Positions 26,391 through 35,407 are shown, counted from the stretch's first letter. The stretch: 64,000 nt of DNA from Leptospira bandrabouensis (GCF_004770905.1 NZ_RQHT01000013.1:1-64000); one strand, 5' to 3'. A program made the numbers and translations. The notes: generated from the sequence alone by a model not told the origin.

Positions 26391-27373
26391 AGAAAAAATT
26401 TTTCTTTATACTATCTTGTATTATCTTTACCATCTTTTCTGCGATCATCTCTTCGTTACTTGGCGCAATGAATATACGATGGGAAGATTTATTGAATACT
26501 GATAGTATAGAATCTCGTGTATTTTTTGAATTAAGAATACCAAGAATTATTCTTGGTATTCTCGTTGGCGGTTCTTTGGCTTGGTCTGGTGCCTTGGCAC
26601 AAGGATTATTCCGAAATCCAATCGTAGATCCAGGATTGATTGGAATTACCGCTGGTTGCTCACTGTTTGCATCCATTGCTATTGTACTCGGTGCATCGAT
26701 TCCTTTATTGCATTCCATCTGGAGCACAGTTGTGTTTTCGTTTATAGGTGGGATTTCATCCTCTTTCATCATTTTCTTTTTTGCAAAATCAAAAGGCAGA
26801 ACCGATGTCTTTTCATTGTTACTTTCAGGAATTGCCGTTAATGCAATCTGTTTTTCTGCAATTGGAATTTTGAGTTACATTGCTAACGAAGCCCAACTCA
26901 GAAATCTCTCTCTTTGGAATATGGGAAGTTTAGGTGGGGCCTCCTGGTCCAACCTAAAATCCTTTTCCATCTTTTTTGTTTTACCTTTATTTATCAGTCC
27001 ATTGATAGCAAAACAATTGAATGTATTCATTTTAGGAGAAAGGGAAGCAAACCATCTTGGAGTGTCAGTAGAATTTTTAAAAACAATAGTGATCCTTTTA
27101 ATTGGTGTGAGTGTGGGCGCATGCATTTCACTGGTAGGCAATATAGGATTTGTTGGGCTTGCGGTTCCGCATATTGTTCGAATGGTTATTGGACAAGATT
27201 ATCGGTATTTGCTACTCACCTCATATTTATTAGGTGGAGGATTATTGTGTTTAGCAGACGGAATCTGCCGTATCGTGATTGCCCCATCAGAAATACCAGT
27301 AGGAATTGCCACTGCCCTACTCGGCTCCCCTTTCTTTCTCAGCTTAATTCGGAAAAGGATGAACCATATATGA
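26387..27373 (+). CDS. hmuU: Haem ABC transporter permease HmuU (FecCD family)
   Basis: 328 residues using the ATG that overlaps the hmuT stop; an in-frame ATG 15 bases upstream is possible. It shows FecCD marks: FFELRIPRIILGILVGGSLAWSGALAQGLFRNPIVDPGLIGITAG near the N terminus and LVGNIGFVGLAVPHIVRMVIGQDYRYLL near the C terminus. About nine to ten membrane segments are visible. It forms the inner-membrane channel for haem with HmuV. The stop overlaps the hmuV start (ATGA). Confidence 0.92.
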   Translation: MKKKFFFILSCIIFTIFSAIISSLLGAMNIRWEDLLNTDSIESRVFFELRIPRIILGILVGGSLAWSGALAQGLFRNPIVDPGLIGITAGCSLFASIAIVLGASIPLLHSIWSTVVFSFIGGISSSFIIFFFAKSKGRTDVFSLLLSGIAVNAICFSAIGILSYIANEAQLRNLSLWNMGSLGGASWSNLKSFSIFFVLPLFISPLIAKQLNVFILGEREANHLGVSVEFLKTIVILLIGVSVGACISLVGNIGFVGLAVPHIVRMVIGQDYRYLLLTSYLLGGGLLCLADGICRIVIAPSEIPVGIATALLGSPFFLSLIRKRMNHI

Positions 27374-28149
27374 GCATCGAAGCAATTGATTTAGAGTATT
27401 CGATTGGAACAAAGTCCATCCTTTCAAATATCGAACTAGAAATCCTTCCAGGGAAACTGCATGTTCTGATGGGCAGAAATGGAGCCGGCAAATCTTCCCT
27501 CTTTCACATATTATGCGGGGATATTATGCCAAAAATTGGTAACATTTATTTAGATGGTATTGAATTAAAAAAATATTCCAAAAGCCATCTTGCAAAGTTA
27601 CGCGCAGTGTTAACGCAAGATGCCGCAATCACCTTTCCGATCAGTTCTGAAGAAGTTATAAAACTTGGTCGCCATCCCCACATATCGGATCCGATTCGAG
27701 ACAAAGAGATCGTTCAAACCTGTTTAAAAATCACTGAATCTTTTGATCAAAAAGATCAAAACTATTCCACTCTATCAGGTGGAGAAAAACAGAAAATAAA
27801 CTTCGGTCGCACTTTGGCTCAAGTTTGGGAAACTCCACCAAGATATATTTTTCTTGATGAACCTGTATCTGCCTTAGACATTCCCAACCAATACAAAACG
27901 CTAAACCTATGCCGTCATATGGCAGACCAAGGTTATGCGGTCTTTATGATCTTACATGATCTAAATCTTGCAGCTCTATACGCAGATACAATCACCCTGC
28001 TCCATAAAGGGAAAATCATTAAATCAGGAAACCCAAACGATGTTTTAACCTTAGAAAATCTAGAAATCGCATTTGGAATCAAAGTTAGAATCCTAAATGC
28101 ACCAGAAGGAAATTTTATCATTCCAGAAATCAAAGGAGAATCAATATGA
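27370..28149 (+). CDS. hmuV: Haem ABC transporter ATP-binding protein HmuV
   Basis: 259 residues, starting at the ATG overlapping the hmuU stop. The frame is open further upstream, but that part lies inside hmuU and shows no domain. Walker A is LMGRNGAGKSSLF, the signature LSGGEKQKINFGR, Walker B YIFLDEPVSALD, and the switch His LHDLNLAALY. It powers HmuU-mediated haem import. The stop overlaps the hmuS start (ATGA), so four genes are chained by 4-base overlaps. Confidence 0.93.
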   Translation: MSIEAIDLEYSIGTKSILSNIELEILPGKLHVLMGRNGAGKSSLFHILCGDIMPKIGNIYLDGIELKKYSKSHLAKLRAVLTQDAAITFPISSEEVIKLGRHPHISDPIRDKEIVQTCLKITESFDQKDQNYSTLSGGEKQKINFGRTLAQVWETPPRYIFLDEPVSALDIPNQYKTLNLCRHMADQGYAVFMILHDLNLAALYADTITLLHKGKIIKSGNPNDVLTLENLEIAFGIKVRILNAPEGNFIIPEIKGESI

Positions 28150-29198
28150 ATGAGAACTTAAAACAACAATGGGAAAATCTTACAAGAGAAATGCCCAAAC
28201 TTAGAATCCGCGACGCCGCGAAACACTTAAATGTAAGTGAAGCAGAGCTTCTTTCTACAAAGATTGGTGCCAAAGTAAAACTTTTGAAACCAGATTGGGC
28301 AAATTTTTTATTAAGCACCACTAACCTAGGTTATGTAATGGCCCTTACAAGAAACGAATCTTGTGTTCACGAAAGAAAGGGCGTTTATAAAAACCTATCT
28401 GTTAATGGACAAACTGCGTTAGCAGTGGGCGAAGACATAGACCTCCGTATTTTTTTACAAGATTGGAAGTATGGTTTCTATGTGGAAGAGACTAGAGATA
28501 ACGGAATTATGCGTAGTTTCCAATTCTTTGATTCAAAGGGAGAAGCAGTTCATAAAATCTACCAAACGGAAAATTCAGACATTGATGGTTGGGGAACTGT
28601 CAAAAACCAATTTGTAGACGAAACTCAAACATTTACAACTCCTTCCACAGAAATAAAACAGAAAACAGAAACCAACGATTCAAAAGAAATTCCTAATTTT
28701 TTAGAGGCCTGGAGTAAACTCGAAGACACTCATGACTTCTTTTCTCTACTTCGAAAATTCAATTATTCACGTGAATTTTCTTTAGTGGCAGCAGATGGCA
28801 AATTTTCATTTAAAATTTCAAAAGAGAACTTTCTTAGCTTAATGGAGCAAGTAAGCCAACTTGAAATGGAGATTATGATTTTTGTTGGAAATCCAGGAAT
28901 GATTCAAATCCATACTGGGAAAATTCAAAAATTAGAGCCAATGGGTCCTTGGTTTAATGTTCTCGACCCAGAGTTTAATTTACACTTACGCACAGACCAT
29001 ATTGAATCTGTATGGATTGTTGATAAACCAACAAAAGATGGATTGGTTACTTCAGTAGAAGTGTTTGATAAAGAAGGCAACCTAATTCTACAAATGTTTG
29101 GAAAAAGAAAACCAGGAATCCCTCAATCAGATGTTTGGTATCAGCTAACACGCCGATACGCAACCAAAAGGGATAAACTAAACTCTTCTCTTGTATAA
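28146..29198 (+). CDS. hmuS: Haem-degrading / haem-handling protein HmuS (HemS/ChuS family)
   Basis: 350 residues, soluble. It shows the duplicated HemS-type fold: the first half has MPKLRIRDAAKHLNVSEAELLSTKIG, GYVMALTRNESCVHERKGVYKNLSVNG and LRIFLQDWKYGFYVEE. The second repeats the plan with IMIFVGNPGMIQIHTGKIQKLEPMGPWFNVLDPEFNLHLRTDHIESVWIVDKPT. Relatives bind haem in the cytoplasm and open the ring or traffic it. It completes the uptake route receptor-HmuY, HmuT, HmuUV, HmuS. The 3' end overlaps the opposing kinase gene by 21 bases. Confidence 0.9.
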   Translation: MNENLKQQWENLTREMPKLRIRDAAKHLNVSEAELLSTKIGAKVKLLKPDWANFLLSTTNLGYVMALTRNESCVHERKGVYKNLSVNGQTALAVGEDIDLRIFLQDWKYGFYVEETRDNGIMRSFQFFDSKGEAVHKIYQTENSDIDGWGTVKNQFVDETQTFTTPSTEIKQKTETNDSKEIPNFLEAWSKLEDTHDFFSLLRKFNYSREFSLVAADGKFSFKISKENFLSLMEQVSQLEMEIMIFVGNPGMIQIHTGKIQKLEPMGPWFNVLDPEFNLHLRTDHIESVWIVDKPTKDGLVTSVEVFDKEGNLILQMFGKRKPGIPQSDVWYQLTRRYATKRDKLNSSLV

Positions 29199-30710
29199 AT
29201 TACTTGGGAAATCGAGTTTCATTTGAAAACCTTGAGTACCTTCAATACTCAAGGTTCCTCCCATTTGCTTTTCTGCAATAATTTTCGCTAAACTCAAACC
29301 CAACTTCTTTTGTTGGGTTGAATTAAACTCATTAGGCAAACCTACGCCATTATCACTATATTCAAAATGGCAAATATTATCCTCAATTGAGAACCCTACA
29401 TGTATACTTCCAACATCTGTCTTGGGGAATGCATATTTAAAACTATTGGAAAGTAGTTCCGTAAATATAAGTCCAAGTGGAACAGCAGTATCCAACAATA
29501 ATGTGCCTTCCCCCACTTGAAAGTGAACCTGAATATCTTTTCCTTCAGGCGGAAAACTCTGTTGGATCATGTCTGCCAATGAAAGTAAATATTCTGAAAC
29601 CTTTATTTCACTTAAATCTTTATTTGCATACAAATGATCATGTACTAGAGACATCGTCTGAATCTTAATCGATGTATCTTCAACAATTGATTGTATGTTT
29701 TTGTTTTCTGGGAATTCCGATGCCTGAATCATCAAAATTGATCGAACTAATTGCAGGGAATTTTTTGTTCTATGAAAAATTTCACCAATCAAATTTTCTT
29801 TTTCGCGCAATGATTTTTTAATCATCTCAGCGTATGTACGGTTTTCCTCGATTTCCTTCGAGAGCAATTTGTTAGTTTGTATCAATTTATCATAAGGATC
29901 ATTAATTGCGGCAATAAAGACTGCTTTGTAAATTAAATAAAAAGCACCAATTTTATATATATGACCCAATACATTATAAACGTCAAATACACTAGTGTAT
30001 ACTGCAAAAACCAGCTCGCTAAATATACAAACGATGAAGGCAGATAAATAATATTGAAGTTGCCTCTTTGAAGTATAAAAACCAACTTTTCGATAAATAA
30101 GCAGGGAAATAAAGAGTATGGCTATAATGGCATATTCAGCATTTTTTTTAAATGGTGTTAATCCCTTCCCATGCTCATAAGTTCGAGGTATCCAATGATT
30201 TAGATATACTACCAAAAGGAAAACAATGCCTACCAATAACATTGCTAAAAACATTAGTAGATTTGCATTACCCCATTGATACCGTTCGTTGGGTTTAATA
30301 TAAATAGCCAAAAGCAGAACTAAAGCAGTGATGATACGTGAAAAAATCCAAAACTGGGTAGACTTGTTCCCAGAATTTGGAGTAATGAAATCAGGCATTC
30401 CTGCATAAGACAGTGTATGCATAAAATCAATCATCCCCACTGCGAGAAATCCAATTCCCAAAAATAAGGTATGGGCATTACGGCTCTGTGTATAGGAATA
30501 ATATCCCAGTCCAAATATTGAAAAAGAGACGATAACACTAAAGATTTCAGTTACATTATGAAAAACTAAAAAGTAACCTATTCCGTATTCTCTGTAAAAA
30601 TAATCGGGGAATGTACCAACAAGCAGGAGTGGGAGAAGACAAAATGCTAGTACTCCCAAATAAAAACGATTTATCCGTAATATTATAAAAATAAATTTTA
30701 GATCCACCAT
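29178..30710 (-). CDS. MASE3-type sensor histidine kinase (HisKA_2/HWE-like)
   Basis: 510 residues. The N-terminal ~265 residues hold about eight membrane helices with MASE3 marks (GFLAVGMIDFMHTLSYAGMPDF; FWIFSRIITA). A short coiled coil then leads to a HisKA_2 phosphoacceptor, LIGEIFHRTKNSLQLV, with His313. The ATPase domain follows (PLGLIFTELLSNSFKYAFP; YSDNGVGLP; LGLSLAKIIAEKQMGGTLSI). There is no receiver domain in the protein and no response regulator next to it. It may signal together with the phosphatase gene upstream (30792-32663), as both are leftward, but 80 bases separate them. The signal sensed is unknown. Confidence 0.88.
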   Translation of the reverse strand: MVDLKFIFIILRINRFYLGVLAFCLLPLLLVGTFPDYFYREYGIGYFLVFHNVTEIFSVIVSFSIFGLGYYSYTQSRNAHTLFLGIGFLAVGMIDFMHTLSYAGMPDFITPNSGNKSTQFWIFSRIITALVLLLAIYIKPNERYQWGNANLLMFLAMLLVGIVFLLVVYLNHWIPRTYEHGKGLTPFKKNAEYAIIAILFISLLIYRKVGFYTSKRQLQYYLSAFIVCIFSELVFAVYTSVFDVYNVLGHIYKIGAFYLIYKAVFIAAINDPYDKLIQTNKLLSKEIEENRTYAEMIKKSLREKENLIGEIFHRTKNSLQLVRSILMIQASEFPENKNIQSIVEDTSIKIQTMSLVHDHLYANKDLSEIKVSEYLLSLADMIQQSFPPEGKDIQVHFQVGEGTLLLDTAVPLGLIFTELLSNSFKYAFPKTDVGSIHVGFSIEDNICHFEYSDNGVGLPNEFNSTQQKKLGLSLAKIIAEKQMGGTLSIEGTQGFQMKLDFPSNLYKRRV

Positions 30711-30791
30711 CCGTTAGCAGGTAATTAGACGAACCTAACCCTATTTAGCAAGACTTTATTTATACTTACGATAGAAAGTCCTTACAAAAAA

Positions 30792-32663
30792 TCAATGTAG
30801 ATCAAGAGAAATTAAGGTAATATCATCCTTTGCATTTTGTCGCATCTTTGATAATCGATCAAGGAGCTTTTGATGAAATTCATTCTGAGAAAGATCAACA
30901 ATGGGTAAAATTTCCGGATATAAAATGGAAGCAAAATCTGCACCGGGTTTTAAGTTTTCGTACAAACCATCTGTAAAAATGACTAACCTATCACCTTCTT
31001 GTAAGGGAACTATTTTTTCTTCATATTCAAAATTGGATCTAACACCAAGCAAAAGACCAGGACATTCAAATGATTCTATTTCTCTGTTGCGAATAATCAA
31101 AAATGGGGGGCTGCCTGCCGAACTAAAATGTAATTTCATTTTCACAAGGTCCAAATAAAAATACGCAACTGTTACAAAACGAGCATGAAGGCTTGTGCAA
31201 AGGAAGCGGTTCATTGCAGCAACCAATTCGCTCGGTGACTCTTTATACTCTTTGGCATTTCGGAAGGCTATTTTCACAGTGGAAGAATCGAGTGCAGCAC
31301 TTACACCGTGACCCGTTACATCAGCAATGACCAAACCGAAACCGTCCGAAAATTCAAAAAAATCATAAAAGTCACCTCCTATATCATAAAGAGGGAGGTA
31401 AGACACTTCCATTGTAAGTTTTAGGTTCTGAGGTAACTTATTAGGCAAAATTCGCATTTGAATTTTTCTAGCTGTTTCCAGATCCTTTTTAATCGTTGTT
31501 AGTTCATTTTTAGATATTAAATTTTCTTCCAATAGAAAACGAAGACGCCGACCAAGAGCCAAAGAAAACAGAATTACTTCAAAAGCCGTACCGATTTGTA
31601 CTCCGTATCTACCAAAGGTAGAAAAAGGGATTAGTGCCGCTTTTGTTAAAGAATCAAAAATTACCCCTATAAATAAAGTGAACCAAGCTAATAAAAAAAA
31701 CGAAGACGACTTTACTCCTTTTAAATAGGAATAAGCACCTGCAGACATTAGAACCAAGAACATATATGGGAAACTATAAATAAAAGACACTTCCATCCAA
31801 TTATACGGCAATAGGAAAGATAAAAGTGCCATGAAAGCGAAGCAAACCACACTCAGTAGAATCACACGATCTAATAGTGGATTTATTTTTTTCAGATCCA
31901 AAAAGGTAAGAGAGTATAAACCCACAAACATTAAAGACAAATTTACAGATACATATAGGTAAGGTTTAATTGATAATTCTAAATCAGGGACCAATAACTG
32001 CTTAAAAAAACCACCTAACAATAAATAATTAATCATTAATGTGGCCAAATAAAAACAGTAATAAATATATGCTTTTTCGCGTACGCTAATGTAAATTAAG
32101 AGATTATACAATAAAAGAGCAAAAATAATTCCGAAATAAACCCCATTTGCAATATAATCTCTTTCGATCCGATCAAAAAAAGAATTTATTTCCCATATAC
32201 GAAATGGTGCGTTCAATATACCCGAATTCTTAATATAAGCATAGATTGTCCTTGTTTCGAACGGCTCCAGTGTGAGTTTATAAATGGGACTTCTATGCGG
32301 AATTTCTCTTTCAGAAAAAGAAGATGATCCATTAAAAGTTCTTTTGATAATTTTTCCCTTTGATAACCAACCAATAAGGACTTCATCTACCCATGGAGAT
32401 TCTAACTCGAGAATATAATCTTTCCGTTCTTCTTTAGCGTTCGTTATCTCAAATTTTACCCAAACAGATGGTTTCCAATAACCGAAATGGTATTTCATTT
32501 CATGAGCTTTCGACCAAACTACATTTTCAGATAAAACTTCTTCCAAAGTTTTGGTTTCGAAGGTGAATTGTATGAGTGGACGTTTAGGCAATTGATTGCC
32601 ACAGGAGACAAGAGCCAGAACGAATAAAAATAAATTAATTCTAGGCATTAGGGTCATTGGCAA
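30792..32663 (-). CDS. 7TMR-DISM sensor with PP2C (RsbU/SpoIIE) phosphatase domain
   Basis: 623 residues. The start MPMTLMPRINLFLFVLALVSC gives a lipoprotein-like signal. An extracellular 7TMR-DISMED2-like beta domain (FGYWKPSVWVKFEITNAKEERKDYILELESPWVDEVLIGW) is followed by seven membrane helices (residues about 175-370), a coiled coil (LEENLISKNELTTIKKDLETARKIQ), and a SpoIIE/RsbU phosphatase. Metal-binding motifs are GGDFYDFF and VIADVTGHGVSAAL, and late in the domain FTDGLYE. Such proteins dephosphorylate anti-sigma-factor antagonists in partner-switching pathways. No antagonist or anti-sigma gene lies in this window. Confidence 0.9.
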   Translation of the reverse strand: MPMTLMPRINLFLFVLALVSCGNQLPKRPLIQFTFETKTLEEVLSENVVWSKAHEMKYHFGYWKPSVWVKFEITNAKEERKDYILELESPWVDEVLIGWLSKGKIIKRTFNGSSSFSEREIPHRSPIYKLTLEPFETRTIYAYIKNSGILNAPFRIWEINSFFDRIERDYIANGVYFGIIFALLLYNLLIYISVREKAYIYYCFYLATLMINYLLLGGFFKQLLVPDLELSIKPYLYVSVNLSLMFVGLYSLTFLDLKKINPLLDRVILLSVVCFAFMALLSFLLPYNWMEVSFIYSFPYMFLVLMSAGAYSYLKGVKSSSFFLLAWFTLFIGVIFDSLTKAALIPFSTFGRYGVQIGTAFEVILFSLALGRRLRFLLEENLISKNELTTIKKDLETARKIQMRILPNKLPQNLKLTMEVSYLPLYDIGGDFYDFFEFSDGFGLVIADVTGHGVSAALDSSTVKIAFRNAKEYKESPSELVAAMNRFLCTSLHARFVTVAYFYLDLVKMKLHFSSAGSPPFLIIRNREIESFECPGLLLGVRSNFEYEEKIVPLQEGDRLVIFTDGLYENLKPGADFASILYPEILPIVDLSQNEFHQKLLDRLSKMRQNAKDDITLISLDLH

Positions 32664-32791
32664 TTAACAGGTCTATTGCCAGTGTTCTAATAGATAATAT
32701 CGGGTGAAATTCAAATTCGACTTTCAAAAGAAAACGTATTGCCAAAAACCCGAAACAATCAATACTCATGGAAATTCAAGGAGATTGATTC

Positions 32792-32971
32792 ATGTCAGCA
32801 AAATTCGAAATTTACAAAGACAAAGCAGGCGAATTCCGCTTTCGCCTCAAAGCATCCAATGGTGAAATCATCGCATCAAGCGAAGGATATTCTTCTAAAC
32901 AAGCATGTGAAAACGGAATTGCTTCCGTGAAGAACAATGCCGGATCAGCGGAAATAGTCGATCAAACGTAA
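32792..32971 (+). CDS. YegP-family small protein (DUF1508)
   Basis: A 59-residue protein that is short enough to be missed by length cut-offs. It reads MSAKFEIYKDKAGEFRFRLK, then ASNGEIIASSEGYSSKQACENGIASVKNNA, and ends AEIVDQT. This is the single-repeat form of the DUF1508/YegP fold (family motif FxIYKDKxGxFRFRLKAxNGxIIxxSEGYxSKxxCxNGIxSV). The start has AAGGAGA at about 32778-32784. The molecular role of the family is unclear. Its end overlaps the convergent ppnP end by 10 bases. Confidence 0.9.
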   Translation: MSAKFEIYKDKAGEFRFRLKASNGEIIASSEGYSSKQACENGIASVKNNAGSAEIVDQT

Positions 32972-33273
32972 GAGCAACAATAATCTGTTACAGTTTGAAT
33001 TTTAAGTTTAAACTTGGATCCTGCAGGGACTTCAAATACGTACTGACCGTCGATTTGGAGCCATGTTTCGGATCCTGGTAAAAGAACTGATAGTTTCCCC
33101 GATTGGATTTCCATAATCTCTTTTTGGTCTGTACCAAATTCATACTCTCCAGGCATCATGATTCCCAAAGTTTTCTTTTCCCCGTTTGGAAACAAAACAG
33201 TCCTGCTTGTGACGTTCCCATTGAAGTAAATGTTGGCTGGTTTTAGTACTGTTACGGATGTAAATGAACTCAT
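32962..33273 (-). CDS. ppnP: Pyrimidine/purine nucleoside phosphorylase PpnP
   Basis: 103 residues from the ATG at 33273; the frame is open to 33327, but the family normally begins here. The sequence VTVLKPANIYFNGNVTSRTVLFPNG, KKTLGIMMPGEYEFGT, EIMEIQSGKLSVLLPGSETWLQIDGQYVFEVPAGSKFKLKI and the end DYCCSYV match the PpnP (formerly DUF1255/YaiE) cupin throughout. It phosphorolyses several nucleosides to the base and ribose-1-phosphate, in nucleoside salvage. It is a single gene facing yegP. Confidence 0.92.
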   Translation of the reverse strand: MSSFTSVTVLKPANIYFNGNVTSRTVLFPNGEKKTLGIMMPGEYEFGTDQKEIMEIQSGKLSVLLPGSETWLQIDGQYVFEVPAGSKFKLKIQTVTDYCCSYV

Positions 33274-33350
33274 AAAGACCAAAAAATAGATTAGTCTCTG
33301 TCTTCCAAGTGAATTCCAAAACGCCAATCTCGTCGGTTTGCCATTAAAAA

Positions 33351-33995
33351 GTGTTTGCGAATTTCGGAAATACCAGAACGGTGAAGTCAGTGCCCAGAAA
33401 GACTTCCCTAAAATCAGAGAACAAAAAGCAGCAAGCCCGGGAAAAATCTATCGAAAGGATCCTTGCTTCTGCCATTGCATTATTTGCAAAACATGGGTTC
33501 TCACAAACGACTATGGAGATGATTGCTAATCATGCAAAAATTTCCAAGGGCCTTGCGTATAATTATTTTAAAAGCAAAAACCAAATCTTTGAACAAATCA
33601 TCGATTCTCATCTCGCCAAACAAGAAAAATTTTATAGTAACATTCCACCCAATCTTTCTGCAAAAGAATATGTGAGGGAATTTTTTAACCGTTCCATCCA
33701 ATTCGCAAAAGAAGAAAGAAAAACAATGGTTTTGATTTCGGTATGTCTTTTCCAACCGGGTTCTGTTTCTCTTTCCAAAAAGATGGTAGAAAATGTAGAG
33801 AAACGGTTTGCCCCTTTTAAAGAAGCAATGAAAGAAAGGTTCAGATCCTACGGAATCAAAGATCCCGACAAAGAGATGATCCTTATCAAAACCTTTCTCC
33901 ATGGTGTGATTATGAGCCAACATTTTAATGACACAACGACTTGTACGCCAACGATCATTGAAATGGTCCTAGAAAGATACGATTATAAAAATTAA
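33351..33995 (+). CDS. TetR-family transcriptional regulator
   Basis: 214 residues from a GTG at 33351; a second GTG at 33390 (giving VPRKTSLKSENKK) is a fair alternative. The TetR helix-turn-helix is clear: RILASAIALFAKHGFSQTTMEMIANHAKISKGLAYNYFKSKNQIFEQII. The C-terminal ligand domain is divergent (FFNRSIQFAKEERKTMVLISVCLFQPGSV). It is divergent from ppnP across 77 bases and converges on the thioesterase gene with 2 bases between them. The ligand and targets are unknown. Confidence 0.87.
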   Translation: MFANFGNTRTVKSVPRKTSLKSENKKQQAREKSIERILASAIALFAKHGFSQTTMEMIANHAKISKGLAYNYFKSKNQIFEQIIDSHLAKQEKFYSNIPPNLSAKEYVREFFNRSIQFAKEERKTMVLISVCLFQPGSVSLSKKMVENVEKRFAPFKEAMKERFRSYGIKDPDKEMILIKTFLHGVIMSQHFNDTTTCTPTIIEMVLERYDYKN

Positions 33996-33997
33996 AT

Positions 33998-34471
33998 TTA
34001 TTCCCCTAACCCACCGGGTATTTTTAGAATAAGAAGATTTGTTGAGGCAGTTGCCAAAAGTTTCTCTTTTTCTGTTCGCATTTCACCTACCATATGTATG
34101 GTGGAAAATCCTTTTGCTTCTACAGAAGCCTTTACGATTACTTTTTGTCCAACTGCCACACCACGGATGTATTGGATATTCATATCAATTGTAGTTGTGG
34201 GACGTTTTGCCACTAGATAACTAAGTGGGCCAAAGGCATTGTCAAATGCTGCAGCGATTACTCCACCTTGCATCATTCCCATAGGATTGGTTTGGTCTTC
34301 TGATACAGGAAAGGAGACAGTTATACTTTTTCCTTTTGTGTAAGACAAAATTTCCGCCTTCATTGCGACAAAAATCGGAGGAGGAACCGTAATTTTCCGC
34401 CCCCCGTGATTAAAATTGATTGTCATATCATCTAAAATTTTTTGTGTTTCTTCGGTTGTGAGTGTCTGCAT
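33998..34471 (-). CDS. PaaI-type hotdog thioesterase
   Basis: 157 residues. The hotdog core is seen in NPMGMMQGGVIAAAFDNAFGPLSYLVA (the helix with the conserved Gly-Gly and Asp), TTTIDMNIQYIRGVAVGQKVIVKASV, and STIHMVGEMRTEKEKLLATASTNLLIL. Members hydrolyse acyl-CoA thioesters in the cytoplasm; the acyl group is unknown. It is divergent from a second TetR gene (34566) and shares with it an intergenic region holding two matching palindromes, so that TetR probably controls it. Confidence 0.85.
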   Translation of the reverse strand: MQTLTTEETQKILDDMTINFNHGGRKITVPPPIFVAMKAEILSYTKGKSITVSFPVSEDQTNPMGMMQGGVIAAAFDNAFGPLSYLVAKRPTTTIDMNIQYIRGVAVGQKVIVKASVEAKGFSTIHMVGEMRTEKEKLLATASTNLLILKIPGGLGE

Positions 34472-34488
34472 AAAACCATCCCCTCTAT

Positions 34489-34503
34489 GTTACCAATAGT
34501 AAC
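34489..34503. promoter_or_regulatory. TetR operator-like palindrome 1
   Basis: GTTACCAATAGTAAC, with a TGTTAC...GTAACA extension on both sides (ATGTTAC/GTAACAT). It lies 18 bases upstream of the thioesterase ATG and pairs with a second copy at 34531-34545; centres are 42 bases apart. Confidence 0.6.
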
Positions 34504-34530
34504 ATTATATAAATATTTTTCAAGAAAAAT

Positions 34531-34545
34531 GTTGCCACCGGTAAC
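34531..34545. promoter_or_regulatory. TetR operator-like palindrome 2
   Basis: GTTGCCACCGGTAAC, same pattern as 34489-34503 (consensus GTTRCCAnnRGTAAC), 20 bases before the GTG start of the TetR gene. The location between divergent genes suggests autorepression plus repression of the thioesterase. Confidence 0.58.
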
Positions 34546-34565
34546 TTAATTTATAATTTTAAGTT

Positions 34566-35153
34566 GTGAAACGTGCTTCCTACCATCACGGTAATCTAAA
34601 AAATACAATCATCAAAACTTGTCATAAATTATTACAAAAGAAGGGTGCTACTGATTTTTCTCTCCGTGAGGTGGCAAATCTATCTGGAGTCTCACATGCA
34701 GCGTTGTACAGGCATTTCCAAGATAAGGAAGAAGTTTTAGAAATTTTATCTTCAATCGGATTTGATAAGCTTGGTTCACTACAAAAAAAGGTACCACAGA
34801 ATAAAACCAATCCTGACGAATATTTTGTCAAATTGGGGTTAGTTTACATTCAATTTGCGATAAAAAATCCGAATTATTATAGGCTTATGTTTCAGACCAA
34901 AAGATCAAATGAATCTCTAATTTTAAAACGATCTAAATTAAAATCTTATGCTATACTGGTTAGAGGATGTAGATTTTACCTAAAAACAAAACGTAAGAAA
35001 GAGAATCATAGAAGTTTTGCACTTATGGCTTGGTCTCTCGTTCACGGGTATAGCAATTTATGCCTTGAAACTGAATTTCCAGACACAGAAAGCAAAACTC
35101 TAAAAAAATCAAAATTGGAAATGGCTGAAGACATCTTAAGGTTTGCGATTTAG
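34566..35153 (+). CDS. TetR/AcrR-family transcriptional regulator
   Basis: 195 residues from a GTG. The start KRASYHHGNLKNTIIKTCHKLLQKKGATDFSLREVANLSGVSHAALYRHFQDKEEVLEIL is a textbook TetR DNA-binding domain of the YHHGNL subgroup. The C-terminal part, YVQFAIKNPNYYRLMFQTKR-like and FALMAWSLVHGYSNL, resembles the WHG effector domain. Two palindromes upstream (34489-34503, 34531-34545) are its likely operators. The probable target is the divergent PaaI thioesterase; the ligand may be an acyl compound, but that is inference. Confidence 0.88.
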   Translation: MKRASYHHGNLKNTIIKTCHKLLQKKGATDFSLREVANLSGVSHAALYRHFQDKEEVLEILSSIGFDKLGSLQKKVPQNKTNPDEYFVKLGLVYIQFAIKNPNYYRLMFQTKRSNESLILKRSKLKSYAILVRGCRFYLKTKRKKENHRSFALMAWSLVHGYSNLCLETEFPDTESKTLKKSKLEMAEDILRFAI

Positions 35154-35164
35154 AAAATTATCTT

Positions 35165-35365
35165 TCAGTTTTGAAGATCCATTACTTCAAATTTTTCCAA
35201 AAATTCGGACTTTTCTCTAACGAAACTCATTGGATTTTCTTTTCCATATTCACAATAATAAATCATCTGTTGACCGTCATTGGCATTCGTACAATTTTTG
35301 GCCTCACCAAGCTTAAGGTACAAATTACCAGTTTTTCTATGTTTATAAATCAACATTAGGTCCAT
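35165..35365 (-). CDS. Small DUF1653-like protein
   Basis: About 66 residues from the ATG at 35365; further starts lie at 35356 (ATG, with a GGA upstream) and 35374 (TTG). The body LIYKHRKTGNLYLKLGEAKNCTNANDGQQMIYYCEYG followed by SFVREKSEFLEKFEV resembles the DUF1653 beta-barrel layout (H-K-G-x-Y-x-x-L-G ... V-x-Y ... F-V-R ... F-x-E). The function of the family is unknown. It lies between a TetR gene and the outward-facing rep-like gene. Confidence 0.6.
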   Translation of the reverse strand: MDLMLIYKHRKTGNLYLKLGEAKNCTNANDGQQMIYYCEYGKENPMSFVREKSEFLEKFEVMDLQN

Positions 35366-35407
35366 CCAATTCAAAAGATTTCTGAAATTTAAAAAACACT
35401 GATTACC

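Noticed and set aside
26914..27369. Upstream extension of the hmuV frame
   Set aside because: It lies wholly inside hmuU, shows no domain, and the ATG at 27370 overlaps the hmuU stop as in the rest of the operon.
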